The notes: generated by a model not told the origin, from the letters alone. Counted from the first letter of the stretch, positions 45,742 through 55,261 are shown. The stretch: DNA of 64,000 nt from CAVZZG01 sp963779685 (GCA_963779685.1 CAVZZG010000001.1:1054001-1118000); one strand, 5' to 3'. Made by a program: numbers and translations.

Positions 45742-45938
45742 CGTTGTCCCCCTTCGGGGTCTCGTGACTGGGTACCCCGAAAGCTAGACCATCCGGGGCG
45801 GCGTAGAGGAGTTCGCGCTGACCACAATCGTGCGTGGAGGTCGCGACGGTCGTCGCGTCGGCACGGTGTGGGTGCCGCTCGTCTCCGTGCCCGCGGGCGG
45901 TTCGTAGTTTGCCGAAGCCGTTCGGCGTGCGGCCGCGG

Positions 45939-46448
45939 ATGACGGCGGCCTCCTTGCGGTGCACCGTGGAGGGCGTGGTCAGCCTCACCGGCACCGACGT
46001 CAGGGCAGCCGCCGGGCGGTCGTCGCTTACCATCACGTGGGAGACGCCCTCGCGCCGCACGGTCGGCGCACTGGCGGTGATCGAGCTCGTCACGGGCCTT
46101 CCGGCGATCCCGTCCGGTATCGCGCTCGTGCGCAACGGCATGGGCATGCCGGCGGACTGGATCGAGCACAGCCTGCTGCCGGACTTCACGATTCCGGGGA
46201 TCCTGCTGCTGGTCCTGATCGGCGGCGGCATGACCGCGAGCGGCATCCTGTCGCTGCGCCGTCCCGATCTGGCCGGGCCGCTGGCGCTGGCGATGGGCGC
46301 ACTGCTGCTGGCCTGGCTCGCGATCGAGACCCTGATCGTGGGCTGGCACGGCGGCCCGCAGTGGCCGCTCGACACGCTCTACGGCGCCTTCGGCATCATC
46401 CTGGCCGTGGCCGGCTGGCGCACCATCGAGGTCGCCGCCGGCCGGTAA
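45939..46448 (+). CDS. Four-helix membrane protein of unknown function
   Basis: Four membrane segments are visible: VGALAVIELVTGLPAIPSGI, FTIPGILLLVLIGGGMTASG, AGPLALAMGALLLAWLAIET and TLYGAFGIILAVAGW. The start is uncertain. ATG 45939 is listed, but GTG codons near 45966 and 45975 are possible, because residues before the first helix (Arg, Ser and Cys rich) do not look conserved. Bases 45742-45938 upstream hold the gltA leader and nothing else I recognise. No family name is offered. It sits directly before the methyltransferase gene. Confidence 0.55.
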   Translation: MTAASLRCTVEGVVSLTGTDVRAAAGRSSLTITWETPSRRTVGALAVIELVTGLPAIPSGIALVRNGMGMPADWIEHSLLPDFTIPGILLLVLIGGGMTASGILSLRRPDLAGPLALAMGALLLAWLAIETLIVGWHGGPQWPLDTLYGAFGIILAVAGWRTIEVAAGR

Positions 46449-46451
46449 CCT
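46446..46451 (+). promoter_or_regulatory. -10-like box TAACCT before the methyltransferase gene
   Basis: TAACCT is followed by 8 bases and ATG 46460. It overlaps the TAA stop of the upstream membrane-protein gene. Confidence 0.35.
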
Positions 46452-46459
46452 GTCGCGGG

Positions 46460-47329
46460 ATGGGAGGTCACGATCCAGTTCCGGGTGATGCGCCGGCACG
46501 CGACGCTCGGTCCTTCGACGTGAACCGGGCGAACTGGGACGAGCGGGCGCCGGCTCACGCGGCGTCGCCCGACTACGGCGTCGCGCAGTTCGCCGCCGAC
46601 CCGGGGTATCTCAGCAGCGTCGTGCGGTTCGACCGCGCCCGGCTCGGCGACATCGCCGGGCTGGAGGTCGTGCATCTCCAGTGCCACATCGGCACCGACA
46701 CCGTGTCGCTGGAACGGCTCGGCGCCCGCATCACCGGGCTCGACTTCTCGCCCGCCGCGCTGGTCGAGGCTCGCCGGCTCGCGGCGGCCGCCGGCGCCGC
46801 GGCGACGTTCGTCGAGGCCCTGGTGTACGACGCGCCCGCGGCGCTCGGCCGCGAGCGATTCGATCTCGTCTACACCGGCGTCGGAGCCCTCTGCTGGCTC
46901 CCGGACGTCCGGCGCTGGGGCCGCGTCGTCGCCGATCTGCTGCGGCCGGGCGGGCGCCTGCACATCCGAGAGGGCCACCCCGTGCTGTGGTCCCTGGCCG
47001 ACGTGCGTCCGGACGGCCTGCTCGCGATCGCGTACCCCTACTTCGAGCACGTCGAGCCGAGCGTGTTCGAGGACGGCGGCACGTACGTGGCGACGGATCG
47101 CAGCTTCGCCACGACGACGACGCACGAGTGGAACCACGGCCTCGGCGAGATCGTGATGGCCCTGCTCGACGCCGGCATGGAGCTGACCCTCCTGGCCGAG
47201 CACGACAGCGTCCCGTGGAACGCGCTGCCCGGCCAGATGGAGGAGCTTGCCGACGGCGAGTGGCGCCTGATCGACCGGCCGGAGCGCCTGGCGCACTCGT
47301 ACACGCTCCAGGCCGTCAAGCGCGCGTAG
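46460..47329 (+). CDS. SAM-dependent class I methyltransferase
   Basis: This 289-residue methyltransferase has motif I VVHLQCHIGTDTVSLERLGA near residue 68, an acidic residue at the end of strand 2 (ITGLDFSPAAL), then FDLVYTGVGALCWLPDVRRW and a post-motif LRPGGRLHIREGHPVLW. The C-terminal part (TTTTHEWNHGLGEIVMALLD) is typical of a group of actinobacterial class I enzymes with small-molecule substrates. The substrate is unknown. Confidence 0.85.
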   Translation: MGGHDPVPGDAPARDARSFDVNRANWDERAPAHAASPDYGVAQFAADPGYLSSVVRFDRARLGDIAGLEVVHLQCHIGTDTVSLERLGARITGLDFSPAALVEARRLAAAAGAAATFVEALVYDAPAALGRERFDLVYTGVGALCWLPDVRRWGRVVADLLRPGGRLHIREGHPVLWSLADVRPDGLLAIAYPYFEHVEPSVFEDGGTYVATDRSFATTTTHEWNHGLGEIVMALLDAGMELTLLAEHDSVPWNALPGQMEELADGEWRLIDRPERLAHSYTLQAVKRA

Positions 47330-47391
47330 CGCCTCAGCTCTTACGCGAGTTCACCGACGCCCGCCCCGTCGACGTGGGCCAGGATCCGGTG

Positions 47392-50091
47392 ATGGCCCGC
47401 CCCGGCGACGAATCCACCACGCCCGATCCGCCGCTCGACCTCGACCTGGTGGCGCGGGAGACGGTCGCCCAGCTCCAGCTTCAGTTCCGCACGGGCCCCG
47501 AGGGCCTCGACGAGCGCGAGGTCGCCCGCCGCCTCGTGCACTACGGCTCGAACGAGCTCGTGCGGCGCGAGGTGCGCCACTGGCCGCGCGATTTGCTGGC
47601 CCAGATCATCCACCCGCTGGCGCTCCTGCTGTGGGCCGCCGCGGCGCTCGCGGCGCTCGCGGGCACCGGCGCGCTCGCCATCGCCATCGTCGCCGTGATC
47701 GTGCTCAACGCCGCGTTCGCGTTCGTCCAGGAACGTCAGGCGGAGCGCGCCGTCGAGGCGCTGCGCGACTACCTGCCGCTCCACGCCACGGTCGTGCGGG
47801 GTGGGACTCGCACCGTGATCGAAGCGCGCACGCTGGTGCCCGGCGACGTGCTCGTGCTGGCGGCCGGCGACCGCGTGCCCGCGGACGCCCGCCTGGTCGC
47901 CGGCACGCTCGAGATCGACGCGTCGGCGCTCACGGGCGAGTCGGTGCCCGTGCTGCGGACGTCCGTCCCGGGCGAGGACGGCCAGCGTGGGATCGAGGCG
48001 CCCGACATCGTCTTCAGCGGGACGACGTGCTCGTCCGGCGACGCCACCGCGGTGGTCGTCGCCACGGGGATGACGACGCAGCTCGGCCGCGTCGCGGCGC
48101 TGTCGCAGCGGCTCGAACGGGAACAGAGCCCCCTCGAGCGGCAGGTGACCCGCGTGGCGTGGCTGATCGCGGCCGTCGCCGTCGCCGTCGGGGCCGCCTT
48201 CATCCCGCTCGCGATGTTCGGCGCCGGGCTTCCGGCCCGCGACGCCGTGCTGTTCGCCATCGGCCTGCTGGTGGCGAACGTCCCGGAGGGGTTGCTGCCG
48301 ACCATCAGCCTCTCGCTGGCCGCCGGCGTCCGCGCGCTCGCGCGCCGCAACGCCCTCGTGAAGCGGCTCTCGGCCGTGGAGACGCTCGGCTCGACCACGG
48401 TCATCTGCACCGACAAGACGGGCACGCTCACCGTCAACCGAATGCGGCTGGAGGCGGTCTGGACACCGGCCACGGGCATCGTCTCGCGCGCCGATGTCGC
48501 GCCCGCGACGCCGGTCGCCGGCCTGGTGGACGCCGCCGCCCGGTGCAGCGACGCGACGATCCGCGCCGGGGGCGCCACCGGCGACCCCACCGAAGTCGCC
48601 ATCGTCGCGGCGGCGGCCGAGCTCGCACCGGGCACCGACCTCGCGGCCGGCCGTTTGACCGAGTTCGGCTTCGATCCTGGCCTGCGGCGGATGTCGACGA
48701 TCGTCGCCGTGGACGGCGTGCCGGTCGTGTACACGAAGGGTGCGCCGGAGGCGGTGCTCGCCTGCACGGCCGCTCCCGCCGACGCGGAGGTGCTCGCCGC
48801 GGTCGAGGAGCTCGCAGCTCGCGGCCTGCGCGTGCTGGCCGTGGCCCGGCGCCTGCTGGACCACGGCCAAGGGCTGCCCGCGACCCGGGTGGACGCGGAG
48901 GCCGACCTGTCACTCCTCGGCCTGATCGCGCTGGCCGATCCACCGCGCGACCACGTGCCGGCTGCGATCGCGAGCTGCCATCGGGCCGGCATCCGCATCC
49001 TCGTCGCGACCGGCGACCACGCTGTCACCGGCGCCGCGATCGCGCGGCGGGTCGGCATCGGCGAGGGCGGGCTGCGTGTCGTGGACGGGCCCGCGCTCGA
49101 CGCCATGCCGGATGCCGCGCTCGACGCGTGCCTCGCAGAGCCGGGCGAGATCGTGTTCGCCCGCTGCGCCCCCGAGGCGAAGCTGCGCATCGCCGACGCT
49201 CTGCGCGCCCAGGGCGCGGTGGTCGCCATGACCGGCGATGGGGTGAACGACGCGCCGGCCCTGCGGCGGGCCGACATCGGCGTGGCGATGGGGTTGTCCG
49301 GTACCGACGTGGCCCGCGAGGCGTCCACGATGGTGCTCGCCGACGACGATTTCGCGACGCTGGTCGCCGCCGTCGAGGAAGGCCGCCGCGTCTACGACAA
49401 CGTGCGGAAGTTCATCCTCTACATCTTCGCCCACGCCACGCCGGAGGTCGTCCCGTTCCTGGTCTACGCGTTGTCGGGCGGCGCGATCCCGCTGCCGCTG
49501 ACGGTGCTGCAGATCCTCGCCATCGACCTCGGCACCGAGACGTTGCCGGCTCTGGCCCTCGGCCGGGAGGCGCCCGAACCCGACGTCATGGACCGTGCGC
49601 CGCGCCGCCGCGGCGAGAACGTGATCGGCCGGCGCATGCTGGGCCGGGCGTGGGGGTTGCTCGGCGGCGTCTCGGCCGTGCTCGTGATGGGAGCGTTCGT
49701 CGCGCCGCTGCTGGCCGCCGGGTGGCGGCCCGGTGACGACGTGACGGACGGATCCGCACTGCATCACGCCTACCTGGTCGCGACCACGATGACGTTCCTC
49801 GGTATCGTTGCGTGCCAGGTCGGCACCGCCATGGCCGCGCGCACCCAGCGCGCCTCGTTGCTGACCATCGGGGTGTTCACGAACCGGCTCCTGCTCGGCG
49901 GCATCGCGTTCGAGCTGGTGTTCGCCGCAGCCGTGGCGTACCTGCCTGCGATGCAGGGCGTCTTCGGCACTGCCGATCCCAGCGCGTGGATGATCGCGCT
50001 GCTGCTGCCCTTCCCCGTGCTCGTCTGGGGTATCGACGAGATCGCGCGCTGGCGTTGGCGCCGTGCCGATCCGGTGCCGGGACCGGCGTGA
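47392..50091 (+). CDS. P2-type cation-transporting ATPase
   Basis: This is an 899-residue P-type ATPase. It has an N-terminal cation-ATPase domain, an actuator TGES loop (DASALTGESVPVLR), the phosphorylated D341 in VICTDKTGTLT, a KGAPEAVL nucleotide site and the hinge MTGDGVNDAPALRRADIG. Membrane helix 4 reads VANVPEGLLPTISLSLA, which resembles Na+/K+-ATPase type IIC pumps (NVPEGLL) more than calcium pumps (IPEGLP). About ten membrane segments are expected. Sodium or another monovalent cation is a reasonable inference but not certain. It starts at ATG 47392 and no accessory subunit lies nearby. Bases 47330-47391 show no clear signal. Confidence 0.9.
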   Translation: MARPGDESTTPDPPLDLDLVARETVAQLQLQFRTGPEGLDEREVARRLVHYGSNELVRREVRHWPRDLLAQIIHPLALLLWAAAALAALAGTGALAIAIVAVIVLNAAFAFVQERQAERAVEALRDYLPLHATVVRGGTRTVIEARTLVPGDVLVLAAGDRVPADARLVAGTLEIDASALTGESVPVLRTSVPGEDGQRGIEAPDIVFSGTTCSSGDATAVVVATGMTTQLGRVAALSQRLEREQSPLERQVTRVAWLIAAVAVAVGAAFIPLAMFGAGLPARDAVLFAIGLLVANVPEGLLPTISLSLAAGVRALARRNALVKRLSAVETLGSTTVICTDKTGTLTVNRMRLEAVWTPATGIVSRADVAPATPVAGLVDAAARCSDATIRAGGATGDPTEVAIVAAAAELAPGTDLAAGRLTEFGFDPGLRRMSTIVAVDGVPVVYTKGAPEAVLACTAAPADAEVLAAVEELAARGLRVLAVARRLLDHGQGLPATRVDAEADLSLLGLIALADPPRDHVPAAIASCHRAGIRILVATGDHAVTGAAIARRVGIGEGGLRVVDGPALDAMPDAALDACLAEPGEIVFARCAPEAKLRIADALRAQGAVVAMTGDGVNDAPALRRADIGVAMGLSGTDVAREASTMVLADDDFATLVAAVEEGRRVYDNVRKFILYIFAHATPEVVPFLVYALSGGAIPLPLTVLQILAIDLGTETLPALALGREAPEPDVMDRAPRRRGENVIGRRMLGRAWGLLGGVSAVLVMGAFVAPLLAAGWRPGDDVTDGSALHHAYLVATTMTFLGIVACQVGTAMAARTQRASLLTIGVFTNRLLLGGIAFELVFAAAVAYLPAMQGVFGTADPSAWMIALLLPFPVLVWGIDEIARWRWRRADPVPGPA

Positions 50092-50131
50092 GGCGCGCTA
50101 GGGTACTGCCCGGGTCCTACCGGGAGGCACC

Positions 50132-50416
50132 ATGGCCGTCAAGCTCTACCGCTGCTCCTTGATGTGGGTGAAGTTCGGAGGGCATCCGTGCTGGCGTGTC
50201 CAGAAGGCGCTGGACGAGGCCGGAGTCGCCTACGAGGTCGTCGGGGGCCCGTGGCGCAAGGGCAATCGCACCGCGCTGCAGGAGAAGACCGGCCAGGGTC
50301 GGTACCCCGCCATCGTCTTCGAGGATGGCGGCGTCTACCGCGAGCAGTCCGCTGACATGGCAGCGACCATCAGGGCCGGCAACCTCGACTCCAAGCGCGC
50401 CCCGTCCGGCAGCTGA
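50132..50416 (+). CDS. Glutaredoxin/GST N-terminal-like protein
   Basis: This is a 94-residue thioredoxin-fold protein. The N-terminal MAVKLYRCSLMWVKFGGHPC contains C8 and a second cysteine in HPCWRVQKALDEAG, where glutaredoxins have the CPYC site; only one cysteine remains there. A GRYPAIVFEDGGVYREQSA stretch with the cis-proline follows. This matches a group of small glutaredoxin-like proteins of actinobacteria. A TAGGGT box and a GGGAGG ribosome-binding site precede it. Confidence 0.75.
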   Translation: MAVKLYRCSLMWVKFGGHPCWRVQKALDEAGVAYEVVGGPWRKGNRTALQEKTGQGRYPAIVFEDGGVYREQSADMAATIRAGNLDSKRAPSGS

Positions 50417-50428
50417 CGCCGCCGGTCT

Positions 50429-51904
50429 CTACGGGCCGACGGGCACCGATGCCTCGCCGACCGCGGCGCGGCCCTTGAGGGCGTGACGGGCGAGGTCGAC
50501 GCACGCGCCGAGATCGTGCTCGCGGTACATCTGGAGCTTCTCGGCCTCGGGCGACCCCGAGCCGTGGATGATCTCGGTGTACCAGTAGCCGCCGTACTCG
50601 GAGGCGGCCAGGTCGCGGATGAGCTTCATCACCCGCAGGCGCTCCATCGCGCCCTCCGGGTCGGCGCCGCGGTAGTACTTCTCGATGAACGGCCGCAGCT
50701 CGGGCCGCATGATGTCCTCGACGTAGGGTGACGTGATCACGGAGCCGCCCGCGATCTCGAGCAGGTTGCGCGCGGCCATGTAATGGCCCTCCATCGCCAT
50801 GTGCTTGCCCGCGTTCGTGAGGACGGGATCCGGCACCTGGAACCCCTCGTCGGAGCGGCTCTCGTGAGAGGCCGTCACTCCTAGCGCCCAGATGGCGCGT
50901 TCGAGCCGGATCATCTGGGTGATCTTGTCGCGAATGTGCGCCGCGCCGGCGACGCCGTTCAGCTCGGCCGCCAGCTGGGCCGCGCCGATGAAGAGCCGGA
51001 GCTTGCCGGAGTCCGCGCCGAGGTAGCCCTGGCGGTTGATGTTCGCGAACGTGTTCGCGACCTCGCCGGCGTACCGGTGCTCGCCGCACAAGAACACCCG
51101 CTCCCACGGCACGAAGACGTCGTCGAAGATCGTGAACGACTCCATCAGGTCGTCGTGGCTCGACACCGGGGCCTCGAACTCGTCCGGGTTCTCGCCCGAG
51201 AACCCGCGGCAGACGAGCTTGATGCCCGGTGTGTCCACCGGCACGGCGAAGGCCACCGCGTAGTCGGCGTCCTCGGCGCGCATCGCGCGCTGCGGGATCA
51301 CGACCAGCTCGTTCGCCACCACCGACCCGGACGTGTGCGCCTTGGCCCCGCGCACGACGATGCCGTCGGTCCGCCGCTCCACCACGCGGAGGTACATGTC
51401 GGGATCGTCCTGGTCGGCCGGGCGCTTGGCACGATCGCCCTTCACGTCGGTCACGGCGGCCGCCGTCATCAGCTGCTCGCGCTGGAACCGCTTGACGTAC
51501 GTGCGGACGCGCTCGTGATAGGCGGTGCCCTGCTCGCGGTCGGCGCGGCGCGTCACGATCAGGAGCGCCTGCAGCTCGTCCCGCCCGATCGAGGCGTAAC
51601 CCGACAGCGGGGATCGCTCCGACAGCATCCGGGCCGCACGGAGGTTCTGCAGCAGGTCGTCGACGCTCGTGGCCATATGCCAGAAGACGTGGCTCTCCTC
51701 GCCGTTCAGATCGGGCGAGGCCACCATCGTCGACCGCATCTCGGGGTCCCACGCGGCGCGGCATACCCACGAGCCCCAGCAGGCCATCGTCGACGCGAAC
51801 AGCGGGTGGTCGGCGACGTTGTGCACGGTCTCGCCGCGGGCGTACACCTCCGGCGACTGGCGGCGCAGGCTCTCGACGTACTCCTCGGGCGTTCGCAGTC
51901 CCAT
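50429..51904 (-). CDS. HpaB-family (4-hydroxyphenylacetate 3-hydroxylase-like) flavoenzyme
   Basis: This 491-residue protein belongs to the HpaB/AbfD superfamily: GLRTPEEYVESLRRQSPEVY at the N-terminus, TDVKGDRAKRP, VVRGAKAHTSGSVVANELVV and a C-terminal LRPFIEKYYRG. In 4-hydroxybutyryl-CoA dehydratase (AbfD) three cysteines and a histidine hold a 4Fe-4S cluster. The equivalent places here read YASIGRDELQALL and FANINRQGYLGADSGK, without these residues. I therefore call it a FADH2-dependent monooxygenase relative rather than AbfD. It follows the CoA-ligase gene by 19 bases on the same strand, with a GAGGAGG ribosome-binding site, so the pair probably shares a pathway. Confidence 0.82.
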   Translation of the reverse strand: MGLRTPEEYVESLRRQSPEVYARGETVHNVADHPLFASTMACWGSWVCRAAWDPEMRSTMVASPDLNGEESHVFWHMATSVDDLLQNLRAARMLSERSPLSGYASIGRDELQALLIVTRRADREQGTAYHERVRTYVKRFQREQLMTAAAVTDVKGDRAKRPADQDDPDMYLRVVERRTDGIVVRGAKAHTSGSVVANELVVIPQRAMRAEDADYAVAFAVPVDTPGIKLVCRGFSGENPDEFEAPVSSHDDLMESFTIFDDVFVPWERVFLCGEHRYAGEVANTFANINRQGYLGADSGKLRLFIGAAQLAAELNGVAGAAHIRDKITQMIRLERAIWALGVTASHESRSDEGFQVPDPVLTNAGKHMAMEGHYMAARNLLEIAGGSVITSPYVEDIMRPELRPFIEKYYRGADPEGAMERLRVMKLIRDLAASEYGGYWYTEIIHGSGSPEAEKLQMYREHDLGACVDLARHALKGRAAVGEASVPVGP

Positions 51905-51923
51905 CGTGGTCCTCCTCGTCTCG

Positions 51924-53438
51924 TTACGTCGGCGGGTCCATCAGCGCCGACCGGACGAGAGCCCGGTCGACCTTTCCGTTGGCGTTGCGCGGGATCTCGT
52001 CGACGACGAGGATGCGCTCGGGGATGGCGTAGTCGGCGATCCGGCTGGCCAGCACGGTGCGCGCCGCGTCCGCGTCGAACGCGAACCCCGGGCGCGTCAC
52101 CACGCAGGCCGCGACCCGTTCCTGGAGCACGTCGTCGGGGATGCCCACGACCGCCGCCTCGGAGACCGCCGCGATGGCGGCCAGCTCGCCCTCCACCTGG
52201 CTCGCGTGGATCTTCTCGCCGCCCCGCACGATCACCTCGGCAGCGCGGCCGTGGAGCGTTAGGAACCCGTCGCGGTCGATTGCGCCGAGATCGCCGGTGC
52301 GCAGCCACTCGCCGCGGAGCGCGTCCGCCGTCGCCTCGGGGTTGTCGAGGTAGCAGACCATCCGGGTCGGTCCCGCCAGCCAGACCTCGCCGGGCTCGCC
52401 GGGTGCCGCCTCGCGCCCGTTCTCGGCGACGATGCGCTGCCGGACCCCCTCGACGGGCGTCCCGACCGTGTCGGCGCGGGCCACGGCGTCCGCCGGCAGC
52501 AGCGCGTGGCTGAGGGACGTGAACTCGGTAAGGCCGTAGATGTTGAACGGCCGCATCGCCGGCCATCGGGCGTGGAGCTCCTCGATCCAGGCCGGCGGCA
52601 TCGGCGACCCGCCGTAGGCGAGGATGCGGCAGCGCTCGAAGGCGGTGCCGGCTCGCGCATCGAGCATCATCAGCCGGAAGATACTGGGAACGCCGATCAG
52701 GAAGGAGGCCGGGCGCCGGGCGAGGGCGTCGAGCGCCGTCGCGAGCCGGAACTCCGGCAGCAGGTCGACGCTCCCGCCGACGACGAGCATGTGGGCCAAC
52801 TGGTCGACGAATCCCGTGTTGTGGAACAGCGGCACCATCACGAGCGTGCGGGTCTTGGAGTCCGTCCCCAGCAGGCCGGCGTAGGTGGTGGCGCTGGTCG
52901 CGAGCGCCCCGTGGCTGATGACCGCCCCCTTGGGCGATCCGGTCGTGCCGGACGTGAAGCTCACCAGCGCCGGCGCATCGGGGTCGGGTGCGTCGCGTCG
53001 GGCGTCGCCCTGCGGCTGCTCCCAGATCGTGCCGCCGGCTCCCTGCTCGATCGGCCGGCAGGGCCGACCCCCGGCCGCGTGCTCGATGGAACCCAGAAAC
53101 GGTGCGCTGGCGAGGATCAGGCGAGGGTCGGCGACGACCAGCTGGCGCGAGAGCTCCGCCGCCCCGAGCCGATTGTTGAGCGGGACGACGACCGCGCCCG
53201 TCGCGAGGCCCGCGAGGAAGGCGACCACCCACTCGGCGCGGTTCTCCGCCATCAGCCCCAGACGGTCGCCCGGCCGCACTCCGGCACCGCGGAGACGCGC
53301 TCCGAGGTCGGCGACCATCGTCGCGAGCTGGCCGTAGCTCCACGACTCCTCCCCGTTCCAGAGAGCGATGGCCGCTGGGGTGGCGGTCGCCCACGCCCGG
53401 AGGGCGTCGGGGAGGGTACGGAACATCGGCGACGGCAT
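51924..53438 (-). CDS. AMP-dependent acyl-CoA synthetase/ligase
   Basis: This 504-residue adenylate-forming enzyme has the P-loop SFTSGTTGSPKGAVISHGAL, the motif FNIYGLTEFTSLSH, GEWLRTGDLGAIDRDGF and RGGEKIHASQVEGEL, with the catalytic lysine near IPRNANGKVDR. It would activate a carboxylic acid to its CoA thioester, and the adjacent HpaB-family enzyme may oxidise that acid or its ester. It is divergent from the ABC exporter genes. Confidence 0.9.
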   Translation of the reverse strand: MPSPMFRTLPDALRAWATATPAAIALWNGEESWSYGQLATMVADLGARLRGAGVRPGDRLGLMAENRAEWVVAFLAGLATGAVVVPLNNRLGAAELSRQLVVADPRLILASAPFLGSIEHAAGGRPCRPIEQGAGGTIWEQPQGDARRDAPDPDAPALVSFTSGTTGSPKGAVISHGALATSATTYAGLLGTDSKTRTLVMVPLFHNTGFVDQLAHMLVVGGSVDLLPEFRLATALDALARRPASFLIGVPSIFRLMMLDARAGTAFERCRILAYGGSPMPPAWIEELHARWPAMRPFNIYGLTEFTSLSHALLPADAVARADTVGTPVEGVRQRIVAENGREAAPGEPGEVWLAGPTRMVCYLDNPEATADALRGEWLRTGDLGAIDRDGFLTLHGRAAEVIVRGGEKIHASQVEGELAAIAAVSEAAVVGIPDDVLQERVAACVVTRPGFAFDADAARTVLASRIADYAIPERILVVDEIPRNANGKVDRALVRSALMDPPT

Positions 53439-53498
53439 CGACGTGGCCGCCGAACGCTAACCGGTCCCGGCGCACAGCCGGCTCACAGGCAGCGGGTG

Positions 53499-53504
53499 TA
53501 GGGT
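53499..53504 (+). promoter_or_regulatory. -10-like box TAGGGT before the ABC ATPase gene
   Basis: TAGGGT is followed by 7 bases and ATG 53512. No ribosome-binding site lies between them. Confidence 0.5.
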
Positions 53505-53511
53505 CGGCGGG

Positions 53512-54450
53512 ATGATCGTCGTCGAGGGGGTCACGAAGCGGTACGGCGCCAAGGTCGCCGTGGACGACGTCAGCTTCGTCGTCCAGCCGGGCGTCGTCAC
53601 CGGCTTCCTGGGCCCGAACGGGGCGGGGAAGTCGACCATGATGCGCCTCATCCTCGGTCTCGACGCACCGTCGGCCGGGCATGCGACGGTGAACGGCAAG
53701 GCCTATCGCGACCACCCGGCGCCGATGCGCGAGGTGGGGGCGATGCTCGAGGCACGCGCCATTCACACGGGCCGCTCCGCGTTCAGCCACCTGCTGGCGA
53801 TGGCGCAGACCCATGGCATCGGACGGTCACGGGTGGACGAGGTCATCGACCTCGTGGGCCTGCGCGAGGTGGCCCGGAAGCGTGTCGGCGGCTTCTCGCT
53901 CGGCATGGGTCAGCGACTCGGGCTCGCGGCAGCCATGCTCGGCGACCCCGCGACGCTGATCCTCGACGAGCCGGCCAACGGGCTCGATCCCGAGGGCATG
54001 CGCTGGATCCGCACGCTGATACGGGGTGCGGCAGCCGAGGGGCGGACGGTGTTCGTGTCCTCGCACCTGATGAGCGAGATGTCGGTCACCGCCGACCGCC
54101 TGATCGTGATCGGGCGGGGCCGGCTGATGGCCGACACGACCGTCGAGGACTTCGTCCGGCGTGCATCGGGGGACGTCGTCCGCGTCGTCACCCCGGATGC
54201 CGCGCGTCTCCGCGAGGTGCTGGCCGCCGCGGGCGCCGTGATCGCGGGCGAGCCGTCCGGCCCGCTCGAGGTCCAGGGGCTGACCGCCGCGCGCATCGGC
54301 GAGATCGCCGCCGCCAACGCCGTCGTGCTCCACGAGTTGACGCCCGAGCAGGCGTCGCTGGAGGACGCGTTCATGCGCATGACGCACGATGCGGTCGAGT
54401 ACCACGCAGTCGGTACCGGCGAGCCTCCGGCGCTCGAGGCGGCCGTATGA
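53512..54450 (+). CDS. ABC transporter ATP-binding protein (ABC-2 exporter type)
   Basis: This 312-residue ATPase has Walker A GPNGAGKSTMMR near residue 38, the signature FSLGMGQRLGLAAAML and Walker B LILDEPANGLDPEGMRW. The domain after residue 215 is the usual exporter C-terminus. Homologues are ABC-2 systems that export drugs, lipids or glycans. It overlaps its permease by ATGA. Confidence 0.9.
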   Translation: MIVVEGVTKRYGAKVAVDDVSFVVQPGVVTGFLGPNGAGKSTMMRLILGLDAPSAGHATVNGKAYRDHPAPMREVGAMLEARAIHTGRSAFSHLLAMAQTHGIGRSRVDEVIDLVGLREVARKRVGGFSLGMGQRLGLAAAMLGDPATLILDEPANGLDPEGMRWIRTLIRGAAAEGRTVFVSSHLMSEMSVTADRLIVIGRGRLMADTTVEDFVRRASGDVVRVVTPDAARLREVLAAAGAVIAGEPSGPLEVQGLTAARIGEIAAANAVVLHELTPEQASLEDAFMRMTHDAVEYHAVGTGEPPALEAAV

Positions 54451-55241
54451 GCGCGGTCGCGGCAGCCCGCGTCACGCAGTGGCGGGTCGTGCGCTCGGAG
54501 TGGACGAAGCTCTGGTCGCTGCGCTCGACGCGCTGGTCGCTGCTGCTCGCGATCGTCGCCATGTCGGGGCTGGGGATCCTGATCTCGGCCGTGCAGATGG
54601 CGCACTGGGGCGAGCGCGTCCGCGAGCACCGCGGGGTCGACCCGATCGACGTGAGCCTCGGCGGCTGGCACATCGCGGAGCTGGCGATCGGCGTGCTCGG
54701 CGTGCTCGTCATCAGCGGCGAGTACTCGACGGGCATGATCCGGTCGAGCCTCATCGCCGTGCCCCGCCGGCTGCCGGTCCTGTTCGGCAAGATGGGCGTG
54801 TACGGCGCCGTGACGCTGGCCCTGATGCTGCCCAGCTGCTTTCTGGCGTTCTTCGTCTCCCAGTCGATCCTGTCCCAGCACCATGTCGACACCACGATCG
54901 GCGCACCGAACGTGCTGCGGGCGGTCGTCGGGGCCGCGCTGTTCCTGACCGTCACGGGCCTCATGGGCCTGGTGCTCGGTGCGCTCCTGCGCAACACCGC
55001 CGGCGGCATCGCCACCTTCGCCGGGATCATGTTCGTGCTGCCCGGCATCTCGGCGATCCTCCCGTCGAGCTGGAGCAACGCGATCGACCCCTACCTCCCG
55101 CTGAACGCCGGAACGGACATCATCAACCTCCACCAGGACCCGACCGCCCTCGGGCCCTGGCTGGGCTTCGGGGTGTACTGCGGCTACGTCGCAGCCGCCA
55201 CGGTGCTCGCCGCCATCCTGCTGCTGCGCCGCGACGCCTGA
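54447..55241 (+). CDS. ABC-2 type transporter permease
   Basis: This 264-residue permease has six membrane segments, starting SLLLAIVAMSGLGILISAVQ and ending YCGYVAAATVLAAILLLRRD. It has a periplasmic loop with HWGERVREHRGVDPIDVS after the first segment and the conserved-type GEYSTGMIRSSLIAVPRR at the second. It works with the upstream ATPase. The substrate cannot be inferred. Confidence 0.88.
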   Translation: MSAVAAARVTQWRVVRSEWTKLWSLRSTRWSLLLAIVAMSGLGILISAVQMAHWGERVREHRGVDPIDVSLGGWHIAELAIGVLGVLVISGEYSTGMIRSSLIAVPRRLPVLFGKMGVYGAVTLALMLPSCFLAFFVSQSILSQHHVDTTIGAPNVLRAVVGAALFLTVTGLMGLVLGALLRNTAGGIATFAGIMFVLPGISAILPSSWSNAIDPYLPLNAGTDIINLHQDPTALGPWLGFGVYCGYVAAATVLAAILLLRRDA

Positions 55242-55261
55242 CCGCGCCGTACTCACGACAC

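Noticed and set aside
50429..51904. 4-hydroxybutyryl-CoA dehydratase (AbfD) call
   Set aside because: The cysteine and histidine ligands of the AbfD 4Fe-4S cluster are absent at the corresponding positions.
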